DNA from: Amylostereum areolatum
Taxonomy: Eukaryota > Basidiomycota > Agaricomycetes > Russulales > Stereaceae
DNA: 55,603 nt
Reading direction: 5' to 3'
Assembly (NCBI GenBank): GCA_012932865.1
Contig: SAXG01000141.1
Location: 1-55,603, forward strand
Shown here: positions 31,623 to 41,866 of the stretch, piece by piece
How positions within the stretch are numbered: position 1 is the first letter of the stretch
How the letters are laid out: each line of letters opens with the position of its first letter
The notes under the pieces: model-generated
Databases searched by the model: none
What the model was told of the DNA's origin: nothing
Seen by the model: the letters and a program-made list of their open reading frames with translations, nothing else
Position numbers and translations under genes: made by a program

Positions 31623-33830
31623 GTGTTCCAGACACACACATTCTCCTCTCGACAGAAAAACATCATGAAATTTATGCAAATCTATTATGAGTGTAATGAT
31701 GCCCGTGATGACTTTGCTGCACAGCGTCGCTCACAAAGGGCTGACTTGGACCACCCTGTAATGGGCCGGCATGCAGACCATCTTGATGCAGACCGTACTG
31801 AATATCAAGTGACAGGAAGTCTAGAGGCAGAGCAGTTTATGGAGAAGGTAGAGTTATTGTGGGAGGACATGGGGCAAGGTACTTTGAACAAGGAGGTTCA
31901 GATGCAGCAGATAGAGAATGTAATTGAGAGGAGTGGATGGATGAATAATCCTGAACATCCCACAGCGCAAGTAGAGAAAGAGTTTGTATATAGAGATAGA
32001 CAGACAGGAAATGGTTGGACAAATGTTCTTGCTACAGCAAAGGAGGCAAAGATAACAGCTCGACAGAATGCTCTGATGGAGGAATCAAACAATAAAAATA
32101 AAGGGCCAAACCAGAACGGCAATTATCCAACTTACGAGGTCAATGAAGTCAAAACTGTGAATTTGGAGTATCTGACACAGAATTTCAAGGCGGGTAAGCC
32201 CAAAGATCGCAAAATGATGGAAAATGTGATTGCTAGGTTTACCTTGAATGAGGAGCAATGCAGGGCATTTAGGATCATTGTGAATCACTCTATACACCCA
32301 TGTCCAGATCAGCTGAAGATGCATCTAGGTGGAATGGCAGGTACGAGAAAGTCTCAGGTCATCAAGGCCTAGAAGTACTTCTTTGAGCAGCAAGGACATC
32401 CACATTGTTTTATGATATTGGCTCCAACAGGGTCGGCTGCTGCACTGGTTTCTGGATCAACGTATCACTCAGTGTTGGGCTTTAGATGGGAAAGTGCAGA
32501 TGAAAATGGTTCTTCTAGTGTGAATGACACACCAAAGTCATTGAACAATATCAGAGACCGACTGTGAGGTGTGAAGTATGTGTTTATAGATGAAATATCC
32601 ATGATCGACTGTGGAGACCTCTATCTCATTAGCTCACAAATGAGTAAAGCACTACAAAATGAAGACCTTGCCTTTGACGGATTGAACTTGATCATGGCCG
32701 GAGATTTTGCTCAGCTCCCACCTGTAAGTGCAAAGGGCCCGGCACTTTATAGTCATACCATATCTACTTTAAAGAGTACTACCAATGCTGTGCGAGAGCA
32801 AAAGAGGAGTATTGGTAAAGCAATATGGCACCAGTTCACCGTCGTTGTAATTCTCCGACAAAACATGCGCCAAAAAACACAAAGTGAGGGTGATGCAAAG
32901 TTCCGCACCGTGCTTGAGAATCTGCGTTACTGTAGCTGTACAGCTGATGATATACGGCTACTTGGGTCTCGGATTCCAGGATCTAACAATCCTGATGTTG
33001 ACTTGACCAAGCCTGACTTTAGAAATATTTCGATTATTACAGGAATCAACTCTCATAGAGACAAAATCAATCAGATGGGCTGCACCCGCTTTGTACAGGA
33101 TACAAATCAAAGGTTGTCCAACTTTGTGTCTGTGGATAGATTTCAATCAACAGATGGCAAGTCAAAAAAAGGAAAAGGAAAAACTGAGGTGGATCCTTTG
33201 AGGTTAGACAATAGGCTTACACCTGCCCTACAGGACAGACTGAGACAACTCAGACCAGGTGTGACTGGGCACATACCTGAAACACTATCTCTATGTAAAG
33301 GAATGCCGGTTCTAATCAAGAAGAATGAGGCCACTGAACTGAATGTAACAAATGGGGCAGAAGGTGTTGTTAGCGGGTGGCAGGAATGTATCACAGAAGA
33401 TAATCAACACCTGCTTGATGTCCTTACCACTTAATGTGATCCCAATAGCAAAACAGTCTCAGCGTGTTAGATGTATTCTTCCAAACGATGAAGGGTTATG
33501 GATATCCAGACAGCAGGTGCCGGTCATTCCCAACTTTGCTATGACAGATTATACGTCACAAGGCAGAAAATGTCCATTCAATGTTGTAGACTTGGCTGAA
33601 TGTCGGTCTCATTAATCTGTCTACACATGTCTTTCCAGAAGCTCTAGCCTAGAAGGTACAATTGTAATCCGACCTTGTAAGCCAAGGCTCATTCAGGGAG
33701 GGCTGTCTGGATATCTACGTCAAGAGTTTAGAGAGCTCAAATTGCTGGATGAGATAACCCAACTCAGATTTTATCACAATAAGAAAGCAAAGCTACTTAC
33801 AGATGGGACACGACTTGGTGGGGAGTAGGC
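31623..33830 (+). pseudogene. Helitron Pif1-like helicase
   Basis: Superfamily 1 helicase motifs in order: FTLNEEQCRAF, Walker A GMAGTRKSQVI (the second-last glycine is Arg, codon AGA at 32346), LAPTGSAAALV, Walker B VFIDEISMID (about 32580), MAGDFAQLPPV, VILRQNMR, and the C-terminal YTSQGRKCPFNVVDL. Stops are at 32370 and 32565 (TGA for CGA), and the frame changes near 33425. The helicase would unwind DNA during rolling-circle transposition. The Walker A change alone should stop ATP use. Confidence 0.93.
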
Positions 33831-33949
33831 CATTGCGAGCATGGCAGTACGGTCCCTCACATTTTTAGGTCCCAAGGTCAAAATTTTTGAACCTAGGTAT
33901 TCAAGTCTTTTGTAGGCAGACTTCAAAGCACAAATGCCATTTACATTGG

Positions 33950-34325
33950 ATGCAGGAGCACGCAAGTGCTCATACAATGTGTGTTGGGTGTGGGAGCGCG
34001 CAAGCGCTCACACTATTTTGTCCTGGATGCGGGAGCGCGCAAGCGCTCACACTATTTTGTACTAGATGTGGGAGCGCGCAAGTGCTCACGCCATTTGTGT
34101 TTGGTGTGGGAGCGCGCAAGTGCTCACACTATTTTGTACTGGATGCGGGAGCGCTCACGCCATTTATGTGGGGTGTGGGAGTGTGCAAGCGCTCATACCA
34201 TTTGTGTTGGGAGTGGGAGCGCGCAAGCGCTCACACTATTTTGTACTGGATGCGGGAGCATGCAAGTGCTCACACCATTTGTGTCAAGTGCGGGAACATG
34301 CAAGCGCTCACACTATTTGTGCTAG
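33950..34325 (+). repeat. Array of ten hairpin units at the Helitron 3' end
   Basis: Units repeat every 38 or 39 bp (one is 30). Each has a 6-bp stem with a GCAA loop: GAGCGC-GCAA-GCGCTC. Stems start at 33956, 33994, 34033, 34072, 34110, 34149 (loop lost), 34179, 34217, 34256 and 34294. Two spacer types alternate. One type (after units starting 33994, 34033, 34110, 34217 and 34294) reads ACACTATTTTGTA-CTGG or CTAG. Several units keep the stem by paired changes (GAGCAC/GTGCTC) or G-T pairs. Confidence 0.93.
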
Positions 34326-34344
34326 GGCTCCCAATTGTACAAAT

Positions 34345-35094
34345 ACGTGCACACCGTTAATTTAACAGCAAGATGGACTGTGTGTGGCATACACCGCATG
34401 CGCGCAGCACTCGCGGAGAAGGGAATTCCCTCAGCTTTGCACCGTTTTTTGAGCTCGGCCATCATCGTATTGTTGTTGGATGCATTGTTGCAGCTGATGG
34501 CAATGATCTACGAAATGAAGGTCAAGCTGGGAGGTGTAACGTCGACAGCAATGTTACGCACCCGGCCTTTTAGACCATACAATTCCATTGTCTCCCAGAC
34601 CACTGCTGCCAGGTTTTCTCCGCTATGCACACTGATAATCTCCCGGAAGTTGATAAGCAGTTCCTCTGGGTGTTTTGATTAGGCAAAGACGGAAGGGATG
34701 CAACAGAATATCACATACCCAACTCCCAGTCATCATTAACATAATGCATGACTATTGCGAGGAAGGCATAACCATTGCTGGACGTCCACGCGTCGAGAGC
34801 AAGGCTCACCATTCCCTTTATACCCTATTGATTGAATGAAGTAAGCATCACTGTTGGTCCATGTTCCACACTTGAACAAAAGCGCATGAACCTTAATCAT
34901 ATCCTTGATACCATCGACGGTCATATCACCGAGCACCATGACTTTGTTACGGATGGTGGATGCGGAGGGGATGTGTAGCCGTTCTGATCGATGTGTATAC
35001 TGTAGCACCCTGTGAAGCTCCGGCTTTTCGACTTCCTCAAAAGGCTGATCGCATGCGAGAAGCCATTCGACGAGAAGATCTTCGAAGTGGTTTT
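34345..35094 (-). pseudogene. hAT-family transposase fragment
   Basis: On the minus strand: NHFEDLLVEWLLACDQPFEE, VEKPELHRVLQYTHR, LHIPSASTIRNKVM, then after an intron-like gap VSLALDAWTSSNGYAF (first DDE-region motif of hAT), LAIVMHYVNDDWELG, another intron, NFREIISVHSGENLA, and KKRCKAEGIPFSASAARMRC with PHTVHLAVKL, where it stops at the Helitron side. The BED zinc finger and the C-terminal dimerisation domain are missing. Its 5' part is cut by the copia LTR at 35095. hAT enzymes are cut-and-paste transposases. Confidence 0.82.
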
Positions 35095-35566
35095 TGTTGA
35101 ACAGACTTATCCAAGTCAGTGAGATGCTCAGTCGAAGGGATACTTCGAGTTATATATTATACCTTATCCAAGTCAGTGAGACGCTATAGTAAGGTATGTA
35201 AGCCAAAGAGAAATAGGTAGAAGGTACAAAGGATTGCTCACCTCAGTCGAAGGGATACTTCGAGTGAGGAGGCAGGACGAAATACGAGAGCCTTATATAC
35301 CCAAACCGCTGTGCCATAAGAGCCAATCATAAAAGCCGTAAGAAAGTGGTGCCATAGTGTAGCATAATTAATCAGCGCCAAGAGTGCGCTCAGTCATCCA
35401 CCACAGCTTTCATGTGAAAGCGTACAGTAAGAATCACATGCTCCGCACAGCCTCGCACAGCCAATTCCATATTGTTCCGGTTCTTCCCAGAATCTTCCGT
35501 TCCTTTCCATCACATATTACATAATGTAGTTGAAGCTAGAGATCGTCCGCATTACTATCTTCAACA
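35095..35566 (-). repeat. Copia 3' LTR
   Basis: It is 472 bp with TGTTGAA...TTCAACA ends. It carries TATATAAGGCTCTCG on the minus strand (near 35290). A 24-25-bp segment, CTCAGTCGAAGGGATACTTC plus CGAGT, occurs twice (35127-35150, 35242-35265) and folds as TCGAAG-GGATA-CTTCGA. Confidence 0.9.
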
Positions 35567-35578
35567 CTCCCACTTAAT
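35567..35578 (-). promoter_or_regulatory. Copia polypurine tract
   Basis: On the minus strand AAGTGGGAG abuts the TGTTGAAG start of the LTR, the expected plus-strand primer. Confidence 0.7.
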
Positions 35579-35592
35579 GGCATGATCGAAAG

Positions 35593-37190
35593 CTAGCAAC
35601 TCTCCTTTGCTTCCACTAAACTCATCCTTCCACTCAAACGGACGTGTGTGTCATAAGGGACAGGCTTGGTCAGAGCATCTGCCACTATATCTGCTGAAGG
35701 GGCATGAACCAAGGAAACCAATCCATCATCGACACATTCCCAAATGTAATGCCAACAAATATCAATGTGCTTTAGACTTTTACCAGTGACAGGGTTTTGT
35801 GCACTAATAAGCGCGCCCCGGTTGTCACCATACAAGGTAAAAGGCACTTGACTCGGGTAGCCGATCTCTTGATAGAGGTTCCTGTACCAAGCTATCTGTT
35901 TTGCCGCTTCTGCCATTGCGACGTACTCCACTTCATGGGTAGAATGAGATATCGACTTCTGCTTCTTTGACATCCAGACGATGGCGCCACCGGAGTAGAT
36001 GAAGACGTATGCAGATGTCGAGTGACGATTATCCCTATTCTCCGCCCAATCCGCATCAGAGAAACCAAATAGCTTGTCCTTCACTTTGCCATTGTAGCGA
36101 ATGCGATAGTCCTGTGTACCAACGATGTACCGCAGAACGTACTTCGCCGCTTTCAGATGAGCCAAAGTGGGGTTTGAGCTGAACTGTGCCAGCCGTGTGA
36201 CCGCATACACAATGTCCGGATGAGAACCAATGGCGATATACATGAGACTGCCAATGAGAGACTGGTAGTACGTCCTAGTGTGCGGGTCTGCGTCTTCGGT
36301 TGCCTTTTCAAGGACAATACCGGATGGCAGGGGAGTGCGAGTGGGGTTCGCTTCAGACATCTCGAAACGGGCAAGCATTTCTGCTATGTTCCGCTTTTGA
36401 TCTATCTCGATTGTCTTCTGCTTTCTGTCATGATTTGAATCCCAAGGAAAGAAGACAATTCCCCTAGGTCTGTCATCTCAAACCGACTAGTGATGGCACT
36501 TTTGATGCGCTTGATTTCGCTAAGCGAGTTCCCCATTAACGCCATGTCATCGACATACAGTATCAAAATGATGACTGTGTTCCCCTCCTGTCGACGATAG
36601 ACGTATAATCCCATGTCCGAATAAGTACAAACAAAGCCCAACTCCTTTAGGAGTGCGTCAATTACTACGTTCCACTGCCTAGCAGCTTGTTTAAGACCAT
36701 AGATGGCCTTCAGTAGTAAGACAACTTTCTCCGGATGTGCAGGATCTACGAAACCTTCCGGTTGCTCCATGTAGATTTCTTCCTCCAGTTGCCCATGCAG
36801 GAACGCCGACTTGACGTCCATGCCATATATTTCCCAATCTTCTTGCGCGGCCAACGCAAGGCAGAAACGAATTGTTTTGAACCGGGCAACGGGGCTGAAG
36901 GTTTCCGTGTAATCCTTGCCATACTCCTGTTTGAAGCCTCTAGCGACCATGCAAGCACAAAATAGCGTGTCTGATTTACGCTTGAAGACCCATTTGCAAG
37001 TGATAACGTTTGCATCCTTGGATCTGTCCACCAATCTCCAAGTTTCCATTTTGTCTAGCGCATTTTTCTCATATTGACACGCTTCCCTCCACTGCGCCGC
37101 TTTGCGCGATGCCATTGCTTCCCCAAAAGACTGTGGGTCAGGCGATGCTGCTGTATCCAGCAAAGCTGAAAGCGAAAGCATTCCTCCCAT
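35593..37190 (-). pseudogene. Copia reverse transcriptase and RNase H
   Basis: RT: NVITCKWVFKRKSD, ARGFKQEYGKDYTETFSPVA, MDVKSAFLHGQLEEEIYMEQ, LKAIYGLKQAARQWN, and the catalytic YVDD at 36546-36557. RNase H: GFSDADWAENRDNRHSTSAY, SISHSTHEVEYVAMAEA, and the end HAPSADIVADALTKPV. A single frameshift near 36400 separates the two parts; otherwise the 1.6 kb is open. A TGA at 37209 separates it from the upstream part. Confidence 0.93.
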
Positions 37191-37208
37191 TATGTGACGA
37201 CGACCTCC

Positions 37209-37982
37209 TCATCTGCCCATAGTCGCATCAACCTGGCTAGACCTCCCTGCACCATGCGCATTATCTGGATTATTGTAGCACGGGTTCAAACCTGCACGAT
37301 TCCGTCGTGGCCTTTGTTCAGGCATGATAGGTTCATGCGAAGGTAGGGAGTAGTCTGCATGTGGGGGGTTTGCCAGAGCGTCGTGGAACCAACTAGTTTG
37401 AGGAGTTTGTGGGAGCGGTGTAACTCTCACTGCAGAAGTACGCGGTGGAGTTTGTGGTAGTGAAGGGGATGGAGAAAGGGTGGTGAGGTTAGAGATGACA
37501 GACTCCGTCTCCTTGACCTCTTCCTCTTCATGCTTGGACGGTGGGGTTTCAACTTCTTCCTCACCACCATCTTTCTTTTCTTCGTCTGCTGTAGGACCAG
37601 GATTGGCTTGAATAGATGCCGATGGTCGAGTGTGACAATGCTTCTCAGGAATTTCGACATCTGGAACTAAATCTTCCAGACGCACAACAGGTGGCGGCTG
37701 AACCGGAGCTGGCAAACTCGGTTTCGCCGGGAAAGAGGTTTCGTCAAAGTCTACCTCGCCGTAGGCAGCAATGACCATGGTTCTCTTTTCCTTTACCCAC
37801 AACCAATACCCACTGGCACCGGGTTCATAGCCAATGAACGTCACAGGGAATGTCTTTCCTTGTAGCTTGTGATGTTTGTCCTTGACTATGAATGCCTTAG
37901 CAGCGCAACCAAATACCCTAAGGTACGTGACATTGGGAATATCCTTTCCCTTTGTCCAGTGCTCAAGCGGAGTGTGCCACTG
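37209..37982 (-). pseudogene. Copia integrase C-terminal region and linker to RT
   Basis: After a TAA at 37983 the frame goes on: WHTPLEHWTKGKDIPNVTYL, VFGCAAKAFIV, FPVTFIGYEPGASGYWLW (the GKGY-like end of copia integrases), then a long acidic and proline-rich linker with RPRRNRAGLNPCYNNPDNAH, before a TGA at 37209. It is one reading frame with the parts on either side. Confidence 0.88.
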
Positions 37983-40022
37983 TTAGATCCGAGTCGGTGT
38001 ACGATTGTAGATGTGGACAGCAGCTTCGACTGCATACTGCCAGAATCCTAAGCGAAGGCCAGCGTGGTGAAGCATAGCCATCGCTTTTTCGAGGATTGTA
38101 CAATTGAATTGTTCCGCTCGTCCATTTAGTTGTGGCGTATACGGCACGGACATATGATGTTCTATTCCCAGTTCTTTGAACCGATCCTCGAGTTCCCGAC
38201 TAGTGAACTCCCCTCCATGATCGGAGTGGAAGATTCCTATCTTTTTGCCCGTCTGATTTTCGGCCCACGTTCTGAAGTGCTCGAACACTTTCATGAACTC
38301 GCTTTTAGCCTTCAGATAGTAGATAGCACCAAAAGACGAACTATCGTCGAGGAACGTAGCCATATAGATATTTCCTTGGATCGATTTTATACGCATGGGT
38401 CCTGCTAGGTCAGAATGAATCTTTCCTAACACCTGCGTAGCACGTTTCTCTGAAACCGGGAATGTTTGACACGTTGACTTTCCCATCTGACAACCATGGC
38501 AGTGATCAGAGGGACAAGATGCTGGGTCAACGTGCACTCCTTTGACAACATCTGGTGTTAACTTTGTGAGTGTACCATGAGAGACATGTCCAAATTGTTG
38601 GTGCATAATATCCGCCATAGTCATTTTGACCTTTTCCGCTTTCGCCAAGCTGACCATTATTGTGGGCGCAGGGTGTAACGTGATCCAGTATACATTTTCC
38701 TGCTTTGTGATGTGCCCCACAGTAGTGTCTCCTTTTGAAATGGTGCGTCTGCCAGACCCACGGAGTTCGATAGTGAAACCCCATTCCTCAAGCATGCCGA
38801 CTGAAATGAACCGGTGCATAGCAAGAGGGGCATGGAGGACCTTGTTCAGGGTAACCTCCATTCGTTTCCCTTCAACAACAGAGACCGCGCACACCGTGCC
38901 AATGCCTATATAGGTCATCTGGCCGCCATTTCCAAGTGTTATTGGACGCGAGTCCTTTAACGGTGTGTATGACTCGAAATCGCCTCGGTGCGGGATTACA
39001 TGTTGTGAACAGCCAGAATCCAACATCCAACGGGTGTGCCCAGGGGCGATATACCAGAAAACCTTCATGTCATTGGCGTCCGAAGACGAAGACGCCTGCA
39101 AGGTATTTACAGTAGGTCCCCCGCCGCCGCCCCCTCCACCTTTCTTCTTCGCCTCTTCCTCATCCTTCTTGCACTTGCGAGATTCAGCCCTTTTGTGGCC
39201 AGGCTTGTCGCAGTAGTAATATTTAAGGTCCTTGTTGTTTTTCTTCTGCGCAGATGACGACGATGAGGATCCCCCTTCCTTTCCTTTTCCTCCTGCCTTG
39301 GAGAACGCGAGGGTAGTGACTTTACTCTTGCAATGAGACTCCTCCTCGATGATGTGAACGAAGATGTCTTCAGAATTTGCCTTGGTGATGTCAGAGAAGG
39401 AGTTGAGGATGACAGGAACTAACTCCTGGAAGGAGTCAGGGAGAGCCTTGAGGACGACGAAGGCATGGAACATGTCGGATAGTCCAAGACCATTATCGCC
39501 TAGGACATTGTACTCCTCCATCATCTTGTCGATTTGAGGACGAAGGGGCTCCGACTCGGAGAGGCAATGTTGTTGGTAGAGATTGAAGCTGGTGAATGCG
39601 GTCATGATGCCAGGTTTGGAGTAGATCCCCTCCAGGACCTCCCAGGCGCCATAGGATGATGTGCAGTACTCTATCTTGCTGCGCACAGCAGTGACGCAAG
39701 CAAGTTTGAGAAGACCGAAGGCTGCATCATCATCGTCTTCCCAGTCTCCTCTGACTTCATTGTAGTCTTTGACAGAGAGAGTGGAGAGTTCTAACTTGGG
39801 CGCCAATGTAATTTGGATGGTAAGTTCATCCTTGGCTTCTGCATCCTTCTTCTTCTTCTCGAAGCCAGTGATCTCTGTGCTCGTTGAGGGACGAGGCTTC
39901 TGGCCATTGACAACGCGCCACAGTTTCCTGCTCTGCAACAGGTCCTGCATGTTGCGCGACCAGGATTTCCAGTTCGTCGCATCAAGTTTGATGAAGCTGG
40001 AAGGGAGCGAGTTTGAAGACAT
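37983..40022 (-). pseudogene. Copia gag, protease and integrase
   Basis: The likely start is the Met at 40022 (MSSNSLPSSFIKLDATNWKS); the frame also stays open upstream into the leader. Gag is followed by a degenerate zinc knuckle (YYYCDKPGHKRAE, where the first Cys is Tyr), a glycine run, and the protease WMLDSGCSQHVIPHRGDFES. Integrase: HQQFGHVSHGTL with CHGCQMGK (HHCC), then HSDLAGPM, IFHSDHGGEF and NGRAEQFN (D, D, E all present). About 680 codons are open. The TAA at 37983 is the first inactivating change. Confidence 0.92.
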
Positions 40023-40481
40023 GATAAGTCTTGGTGGCGATAATCTGGGTTGAGGAGTGGTCAGACCCAGATCCCTAAAGTCGCAAAGAGGCAGCAACCC
40101 TCCCCTGTGTCTATACTCTAAACCAGAAACCCAAAGGTTCCTGCTCTGCCTCGACGTCCATGCGCGCCTATAGTACTTGTATGAACAGTTATAGTATGTG
40201 ATGTGCAGTTGTAACAGGTGCTCCAGGGTGGATTGACTACCTCCCTCTGGATTAGGACACCTAAACCGGTCTGCACTTAAGGGCACCAGCCAACCGTTCA
40301 CAAGCACCTATAGCATCACGCTGTCACGTGAACTTCTTGTTTGCGGACAAAGTTGTAAGAAATAAGTACCGTCCAAAGCCAAGTTGACAGAGCTCAAAAT
40401 ATTGTACCTCCCTTTATACTTGTCATACAAGTCTGATAGTCAAGGCATGATAAGTATTGGATCAGATCAACATTGTCAACA
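40023..40481. other. Copia leader and junction with unknown flank
   Basis: The copia frame is open from 40307 but without recognisable protein features above 40022. No LTR, primer site or target copy is visible. The junction between element and flank lies somewhere in this stretch. Confidence 0.4.
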
Positions 40482-40892
40482 ATGTCTCATTATCGACATG
40501 CACGACATTGTCCCAAATACAAGATGATCCCCAAAGTCCTCCAGGAAACATGTATCCTCACTGATGATCCTGCAAAGCAAGGTCTCCATCCCAATAATGC
40601 TACCATCAGGCTACTCGGTGACTGGCGTCAAGGCGCTTAGAAAACGGAAATGGCTTAGCAACTCACTGTCAAGGAAGTAAGTATCCTGTGTAGTAGCCAT
40701 AGCATAGTCATAGAAAATCATGTATCCATGTAGAGACTTCCCTGGGTGATTGCAGAACCAAACAAAGCTCGAACAGGTATAAAAGCTGGATGGATGAAAA
40801 AGAAAGAAACATACGAACCAACCAGTTTACCAGTTTACAGCTCTAAGCACGTTCTCGAAAGCCCCTCTACGCCTCTCCCAATCACAATCTAG
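40482..40892 (+). pseudogene. P4: small two-exon gene with two in-frame TAG codons
   Basis: ATG at 40482; exon 1 to 40676, a 57-bp intron (GTAAGT...TAG, 40677-40733), exon 2 to the stop at 40890. The phases fit and give 117 residues, but TAG codons at 40638 and 40656 interrupt it (WRQGA-stop-KTEMA-stop-QLTVKE); both are CAG with C-to-T. The end of exon 1 and exon 2 reads KERLPWVIAEPNKARTGIKA. Family not recognised. It could be a fragment of a larger gene family. Confidence 0.6.
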
Positions 40893-41220
40893 TTAAACAT
40901 TAACTCGATTACCTCCTCTTACTACTGTTACTCATTCAAAATGTGAATCGAAGTAACACTATTAAGAAACGATCCAGCAAACAGAATCAGTATCATCATC
41001 GACAGTCCTACGCTGCTTACACTCTGACCCGCAGATTGTAAGCTCATCGGTATTGTTATTAAAACCACCTACTTTTACGTCCGTATGCCTACACTACGTC
41101 CGTAAAACCCTCATCCGACACCCACCCCATCCTCTACACCTCTCTACCCACTCCCAAAAACTCCCTTGTTGGAACTAGTGGCCTAGTGAAAACATACATC
41201 TACAACCTCCTATTATAAAC
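40893..41220. other. Intergenic sequence before element C2
   Basis: Nothing coding or repeated is seen. The last five bases before the C2 LTR are taaac. Confidence 0.5.
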
Positions 41221-41408
41221 TGTCACGGATTGCCTCAATCCTTTCCCTTTTCATTGCATCGCGTTCAGTCACATGATTACATTTCCCATCACATGATATC
41301 GTCAGCCTGACTCCTCTTATCTTTCCATCTATGACATCATCGCTCCGGACCATGTCCTCCCCCTTCCTTTTCCTTATTGTTCTCTCCCACTCGCACCATT
41401 CTCGCATC
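41221..41408 (+). repeat. C2 LTR, first part
   Basis: It aligns with 13807-13994 (reverse complement). The CRE-like site seen in other copies is altered here. Broken off at 41408 by element D. Confidence 0.9.
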
Positions 41409-41866
41409 TGTCAGCAATGACTAGTGCGACAGCACCAAGTTACGACACAGCTGACTAGAAGATGAGGACAACGGAGGGGAGCCGATCAGACACGGCGACA
41501 GACAAGGGAAAGCAAGCAAAGTCGGTAGAATTGACTAGCTCGAGATAAGGAATATGTACAGCGAGAGCGAGCCTTATATACACAAGAGGAGAGAGACTTA
41601 GGTAAGCAACCGATACACGGCGATCAATAAGCAGACCTAGTATAAGTAAGCAGTCGTATGTAAAAGAGCACAGCATGAGTCAGTATCGTACAACATGAGT
41701 CAAGAGAAAGGAGTCAGACCCGGGCCGAGATGAGTCACGTGGGTTCGGGCGGGATATAGATGAACCGGGTCCAGGCCGAAGTGGAGCCGGACCGGTGATA
41801 AGCTGATAAGTCCTAAAGCGTGTAATCGATGTAAAGTAAAAAGAAAATTATAGACCGTTCATGACA
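41409..41866 (-). repeat. Element D 3' LTR
   Basis: On the plus strand it runs TGTCAGCAATGAC to GTTCATGACA. Minus-strand TATATAAG is at 41573-41580. Three TGAGTCA motifs (41676-41682, 41696-41702, 41731-41737) and a CACGTG (41736-41741) lie upstream of the TATA box. Confidence 0.94.

Larger units (their letters stand above)
27200..34325 (+). mobile_element. Helitron (RepHel), decayed
   Basis: A rolling-circle transposon: DUF6570-like N-terminal region (about 27511-29440), Rep nuclease with HUH motif (30042-30050) and two-tyrosine motif (30624-30638), Pif1-like helicase (about 32220-33800), then a hairpin array ending in CTAG (34322-34325). A 306-bp solo LTR (28695-29000) splits the N-terminal region. 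The 5' end is not defined. The right end is proposed from the hairpin 12 nt upstream of CTAG; however the next base is G, not the T expected at a Helitron target site, so the end is provisional. Seven or more stops and several frameshifts make it non-autonomous. Confidence 0.88.
35095..40320 (-). mobile_element. Ty1/copia retrotransposon lacking a 5' LTR
   Basis: The gag-pol runs on the minus strand from 40022 to 35593, followed by a polypurine tract and a 472-bp 3' LTR (35095-35566). No second copy of this LTR is found near 40020-40500, so the 5' LTR and perhaps some leader are lost. The right boundary (about 40320) is therefore a guess. The left flank gtttt (35090-35094) would be the target copy; it has no partner. 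The order gag, protease, integrase, RT, RNase H is that of copia. Confidence 0.88.

Noticed and set aside
33950..34325. CRISPR-like appearance of regular palindromic repeats with spacers
   Set aside because: The spacers are themselves repeated in two alternating types, there are no cas genes, and the setting is a eukaryotic Helitron.
33887..34365. Overlapping long plus-strand frames through the hairpin array, with repeated GSAQALTLF-like peptides
   Set aside because: All three frames are open because the repeat lacks stop codons; the 38-39-bp period is not a multiple of 3, so no stable protein repeat exists. Treated as a non-coding array.
34066..34365. CTAG at 34062-34065 as the true Helitron end
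   Set aside because: Possible, but the array continues in the same pattern for 260 bp beyond it, so the last CTAG is the better guess.
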